From NCBI RefSeq assembly GCF_052324685.1, contig NC_135218.1, positions 16,722,479-16,786,478 of the forward strand: a stretch of 64,000 nucleotides of DNA, read 5' to 3'. A program made the position numbers and the translations under genes. A model generated the notes under the pieces. The model made no database searches, was not told the origin of the DNA, and was given only the letters and a program-made list of their open reading frames with translations. Positions 61,203 through 64,000 of the stretch are shown piece by piece (the stretch's first letter is position 1; the number at the start of each line of letters is the position of its first letter). Origin of the DNA: Brachyhypopomus gauderio. Its lineage: Eukaryota; Chordata; Actinopteri; Gymnotiformes; Hypopomidae.

Positions 61203-63277
61203 TATCATCAAATTTGAAGAGAGGGTCTCAGAAAAATAAAATTCAGTAAGCCGTCTCACCTGCTGCACTATAAGCCCCTTGGACGCCGCCGTCTCTGTGG
61301 CTTTTGCCCTCCAGAAGGGGCGCCGTGGAGCACGAGCCCGCCACGTCGCCCTCCCCGGCCAGAGCGGAGTGCTGCAGGGCCGCGGCCGGCCCGCGGAGAC
61401 CCTCCAGCACCAGGCCGCGCCCGGCCAGCTCCATGTACTCCTCAGTCATCTGGGCGAGGGGGCAGTCCGGGGGGCCCACGTGGTAGGGCGTGTCCATGGG
61501 CGAGCTGGGCGGGGACAGAGAGGAGAGGGAGGAGCGCGAGGAGAGGGAGGCCAGCGAGTGGGGAGCGTCTGGCCCGCGTTTGGCCCCCGGGCGGTGGGAG
61601 GGCTCCGGCTGTAGCGGCTCGGCAGGGGCGTCGGGGCGCTCGTACTGGGGCGGGCCGTAGATGTCGCTGAAGCTGACTGAGCTGAGCGAGCCTCTGCTGG
61701 AGGTCAGCGAGCCGCGGCTGGAGGCCAGAGATCCACGGCTACTGCTGCTGGATACCGTCAGCGTGCTGGCCGAGAGACTGCAGAGGCACAGGGGGAAGAT
61801 CAGAGATCACGCCGCATCACACCAGGATTAGGACGTTTGAGGAGCGCGTGTTCGGGGACGTGTGTGGTGGGGTGTGTAGGGGGCGTGTGCATGGCGGGGC
61901 GTGTGCGTGTAGGGGGCGTGTGTGTGGCGGGGTGTGTGCGTGTAGGGGGGGCGTGTGCGTGGCGGGGCGTGTAGGGGGCGTGTGCGTGTAGGGGGCGTGT
62001 GCGTGTAGGGGGCGTGGCGGGGCGTGTAGGGGGCGTGTGCGTGTAGGGGGCGTGTAGGGGGCGTGGGCGTGTAGGGGGCGTGTAGGGGGCATGGGCGTGT
62101 AGGGGGCGTGTGCGTGTAGGGGGCGTGGTGGGGGCGTGTGCGTGGTGGGGGCGTGTAGGGGGCTTGTGCGTGGTGGGGCGTGTGCGTGGTGGGGCGTGTA
62201 GGGGGCGTGTGCGTGGTGGGGCGTGTAGGGGGCGTGTGCGTGGTGGGGCGTGTAGGGGGCGTGTGCGTGGTGGGGCGTGTGCGTGGTGGGGCGTGTGCGT
62301 GGTGGGGCGTGTAGGGGGCTTGTGCGTGGTGGGGCGTGTAGGGGGCTTGTGCGTGGTGGTGCGTGTAGGGGGCGCGTGCGTGGTGGTGCGTGTAGGGGGC
62401 GCGTGCGTGTAGGGGCGTGTAGGGGGCGTGTGCGTGTAGGGGGCGTGTGCGTGTAGGGGGCGTGTGCGTGTAGGGGGCGTGGTGGGGGCATGTGCGTGTA
62501 GGGGGCGTGTGCGTGGTGGGGGCGTGTGCGTGGTGGGGGCGTGTGCGTGGTGGGGGCGTGTAGGGGGCGTGTGCGTGGTGGGGCGTGTGCGTGGTGGGGC
62601 GTGTGCGTGGTGGGGCGTGTGCGTGGTGGGGCGTGTGCGTGGTGGGGCGTGTGCGTGGTGGGGCGTGTAGGGGGCTTGTGCGTGGTGGGGCGTGTAGGGG
62701 GCTTGTGCGTGGTGGTGCGTGTAGGGGGCGCGTGCGTGGTGGTGCGTGTAGGGGGCGCGTGCGTGGTGGTGCGTGTAGGGGGCGTGTGCGTGGTGGTGCG
62801 TGTAGGGGGCGTGTGCGTGGTGGTGCGTGTAGGGGGCTTGTGTGTGGTGGGGCGTGTAGGGGCGTGTGCGTGGTGGGGCGTGTGCGTGGTGGGGCGTGTA
62901 GGGGGCTTGTGCGTGGTGGGGCGTGTAGGGGGCTTGTGCGTGGTGGGGCGTGTAGGGGGCGTGTGCGTGGTGGTGCGTGTAGGGGGCGTGTGCGTGGTGG
63001 GGCGTGTAGGGGGCGTGTGCGTGGTGGGGCGTGTAGGGGGCGTGTGCGTGGTGGGGCGTGTAGGGGGCTTGTGCGTGGTGGGGCGTGTAGGGGGCGTGTG
63101 CGTGGTGGGGCGTGTAGGGGGCTTGTGTGTGGTGGGGTGTGTAGGGGCGTGTGTGTGGTGGGGTGTGTAGAGGCGTGTGTGTGGTACCTCTTCAGCTGAG
63201 AGTGGAGATAGGTGGTGATGCGGGTGGCTTCCTCCAGCTGCCTCAATAGCACATTCCTCTTCTCCTGCTGCAGTATC

Positions 63278-63353
<76 letters not shown>

Positions 63354-64000
63354 ATTCTTTCTCTTCAGAAATGCCATTTATACAGAAAAAAATTAAAGGA
63401 CTAAAGGATACTAAGAGAACAAATGCACCAAATCACTATCATAACGGGACCTTCCTGAAGGGGAACCCTCTTCTAACCCTCAGAGGACCCAACTAACCCT
63501 TAGAGGCCCCGGCTGAGAGCATGAGGTCGCCTTCATTGCCCCAAACATCTTCACTAAAGCCCCACAGCTGGCTGCCTCTGAAACTGCCGTCATTATGCTC
63601 AAGAATGCACCATCAGCTCTTCACTGCCATCGCTATTTTATGCCAGCTTGCTGATAACCCCCTCCACCCTCCCTCCACCTCTACCAGTGGAACTCGTAAG
63701 GGTCTACTACAGACCGAAGCAGGACTGGAGGGGGTCAGGGGTCAGGGAGGGTGGTAGTGGCGTCTGCTGACCTCTGGGTGGCGCCGTGACTCTGAGCGCT
63801 CTGGGCCTCCTGCACCTCCTCCTCCAGCCTGTGCCGCTCCTCCTGCAGCTGCAGGATGACCTCCGGGGGGCGCTGCTGCTGGCCGAGGAGCGACAGCTCC
63901 TGCAAGAGCGCCTCCTTCTCCCTCAGGAGCTGCAGACAGTCGCGATCCCGGTCCGCCTCGGCTCGCCCCGACCAGCTTTCACTGTCCAACTGGGCCAGCT
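56079..64000 (-). CDS. WWC-family (KIBRA-like) scaffold protein, C-terminal part
   Basis: WWC proteins are Hippo-pathway scaffolds that bind LATS and aPKC. Fifteen exons are visible on the minus strand: beyond 64000-63772, 63188-63277, 61260-61777, 61037-61157, 60734-60814, 60553-60639, 59449-59644, 59074-59277, 58871-58971, 58046-58187, 57741-57890, 57533-57625, 57131-57364, 56380-56507 and 56079-56145. All phases agree, giving about 813 residues. In order: coiled coil (LREKEALLQELSLLGQQQ; ITTYLHSQLKSLSASTLTVS); serine-rich region with SSRGSL repeats; C2 domain (SSSISLLLHVLQMRNLNKAV, SFNEGFQITLP, QVALADC, WYRVQMLLPP); acidic stretch DEEDEEDEED; RSHTFSPGARSQYVCR plus SDSDSSTLPKKSPFIRNTLE, the aPKC-region signature; second coiled coil; and the C-terminus EKMAFFTRPRFNI...PADDV, a PDZ ligand. 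WW domains lie outside the window. Which paralogue it is (WWC1-3 or a fish-specific copy) is unresolved. Confidence 0.94.
56668..57145 (-). repeat. 28-bp minisatellite spanning a WWC exon-intron junction
   Basis: About 16-17 copies of a 28-bp unit (plus strand: CTCTACCCGTCTCCGGGCCC plus CTCCCAGG) fill most of the intron 56508-57130. In gene sense the copy nearest the exon reads AGAGGCCCAGAGACAG|GTAAACCCTGGG. There the bar is the real splice donor (57131/57130). It matches the array consensus AGGGGCCCGGAGACGGGTAG plus AGCCTGGG at 23 of 28 positions. The exon end is thus the outermost unit. Confidence 0.93.
57379..57451 (-). repeat. (GT)n tract (gene sense) near a WWC 3' splice site
   Basis: CA units on the plus strand with a few CG breaks lie just upstream (gene sense) of the acceptor CTCACACAG of the exon ending at 57364. 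Confidence 0.9.
58192..58727 (-). repeat. Acceptor-like tandem array beside a WWC 3' splice site
   Basis: About 16 units of 25-57 bp each carry GGCTACAGGAAGAGG or a variant (GGCTACAAGAAGAGG, GGCTACAGACAGAGG) plus CACACA. In gene sense every unit reads CCTCTTCCTGTAGCC, a pyrimidine tract ending in TAG, followed by GTGTGT. The array occupies most of the intron 58188-58870 and ends at the true acceptor GTGTGTTGCAG of the exon 58046-58187. Confidence 0.9.
59295..59312 (-). repeat. (GT)n tract (gene sense) near a WWC 3' splice site
   Basis: About nine CA units on the plus strand, 15-20 nt before the acceptor of the exon ending at 59277. Confidence 0.85.
59649..59687 (-). repeat. (GT)n tract (gene sense) at a WWC 3' splice site
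   Basis: About 19 CA units on the plus strand. In gene sense they run into GTATCAG, the acceptor of the exon ending at 59644. Confidence 0.95.
59805..60050. repeat. ~51-bp x5 tandem repeat in WWC intron
   Basis: Five imperfect copies of a unit containing GAATGAATAAATGATGG and TTTAATCCCAGCTTTCCCC repeat head to tail. The unit is AT-rich and lies mid-intron, far from either splice site. Confidence 0.9.
60856..60926. repeat. (CAC)n trinucleotide repeat
   Basis: About 23 CAC/CAT triplets (ACCACCACCATCACC type) in the WWC intron 60815-61036. An open frame through it would give poly-Gly or poly-Val and is not coding. Confidence 0.9.
61169..61198 (-). repeat. (GT)n tract (gene sense) at a WWC 3' splice site
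   Basis: About 14 CA units on the plus strand lead (gene sense) into GTCGACGTGCAG, the acceptor of the exon ending at 61157. The whole intron is only 102 nt. Confidence 0.95.
61855..63186. repeat. G-rich ~25-bp minisatellite (~1.3 kb) flush with a WWC splice donor
   Basis: More than 50 variant units of GTGCGTGGTGGGGCGTGTAG plus GGGGC type run through nearly the whole intron 61778-63187. Higher-order variants (GTGGTGGTGC; GGCTTGTGC) recur in blocks. In gene sense the array begins within the first few intron bases after the donor AAGAG|GTACCACACACACGCC. Runs of four to five G on the plus strand could form G-quadruplexes. Confidence 0.95.
63282..63350 (-). repeat. (GT)n tract (gene sense) at a WWC 3' splice site
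   Basis: About 34 CA units on the plus strand. In gene sense they run straight into GTGTAG, the acceptor of the exon ending at 63277, with no pyrimidine tract. Confidence 0.95.

Noticed and set aside
56668-63186. CRISPR-like appearance of the regular repeat arrays
   Set aside because: Units are contiguous variants without unique spacers, inside eukaryotic introns; there is no leader and no cas genes.
61828-63345. A 505-codon open frame on the minus strand rich in HAPPRTRPL repeats, and matching frames on the plus strand
   Set aside because: It is translation of the G-rich minisatellite inside a WWC intron. The unit translates open in several frames on both strands, and real exons flank it with proper splice sites.

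Overview
The window is nuclear DNA from a vertebrate, almost certainly a ray-finned (teleost) fish. Genes are split into many short exons with GT-AG introns, several introns are only 80-150 nt, long (GT)n/(CA)n tracts are everywhere, and the repeats (hAT-type MITEs, a Gypsy-like solo LTR, a LINE fragment) are of kinds common in fish. The species cannot be named from sequence alone. All protein identities come from reading translated exons against remembered families; no database search was possible.

Layout from left to right. (1) 1-6.1 kb, + strand: the 3' part of sgip1, encoding the whole mu-homology domain, then its 3' UTR. (2) 7.55-8.8 kb, - strand: insl5, a two-exon relaxin/insulin-family hormone. 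(3) 11.1-16.6 kb, - strand: dnai4 (wdr78), an axonemal dynein intermediate chain. It is divergent from (4) pars2 at 17.2-20.0 kb, + strand, a mitochondrial prolyl-tRNA synthetase whose single coding intron is almost entirely a hAT transposon. (5) 20.5-23.1 kb, + strand: ttc4, a co-chaperone. (6) 24.3-27.9 kb, - strand: ttc22. (7) 29.7-30.8 kb, - strand: three exons of a caspase-8-like catalytic domain. About 3.6 kb upstream on the same strand lies a decayed CARD exon. (8) 37.4-43.8 kb, + strand: lurap1. (9) 43.8-56.1 kb: a gene-poor stretch. (10) 56.1 kb to the window edge, - strand: the C-terminal part of a WWC (KIBRA) family gene ending in a PDZ ligand. Human counterparts of genes 1-6 and of lurap1 all lie on chromosome 1p, so the window is a compacted, rearranged piece of that ancestral linkage group. 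The WWC gene and the caspase are not part of that human neighbourhood.

The genes do not form one pathway. They cover endocytosis (sgip1), hormone signalling (insl5), cilia (dnai4), mitochondrial translation (pars2), proteostasis (ttc4), cell death or inflammation (caspase), NF-kB/myosin signalling (lurap1) and Hippo signalling (wwc).

The most unusual signal is in the introns. Four tandem arrays in three genes (dnai4, ttc22, wwc twice) start at or overlap a 5' splice site. In ttc22 and one wwc array the repeat unit contains a copy of the exon-intron junction. A fifth array, in wwc, ends at a 3' splice site and carries about 16 acceptor-like motifs. Separately, twelve 3' splice sites in six genes have a (GT)n tract in the sense orientation next to them, whichever strand the gene is on. 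The caspase-8-like exons with a nearby CARD pseudo-exon are the other point deserving follow-up.
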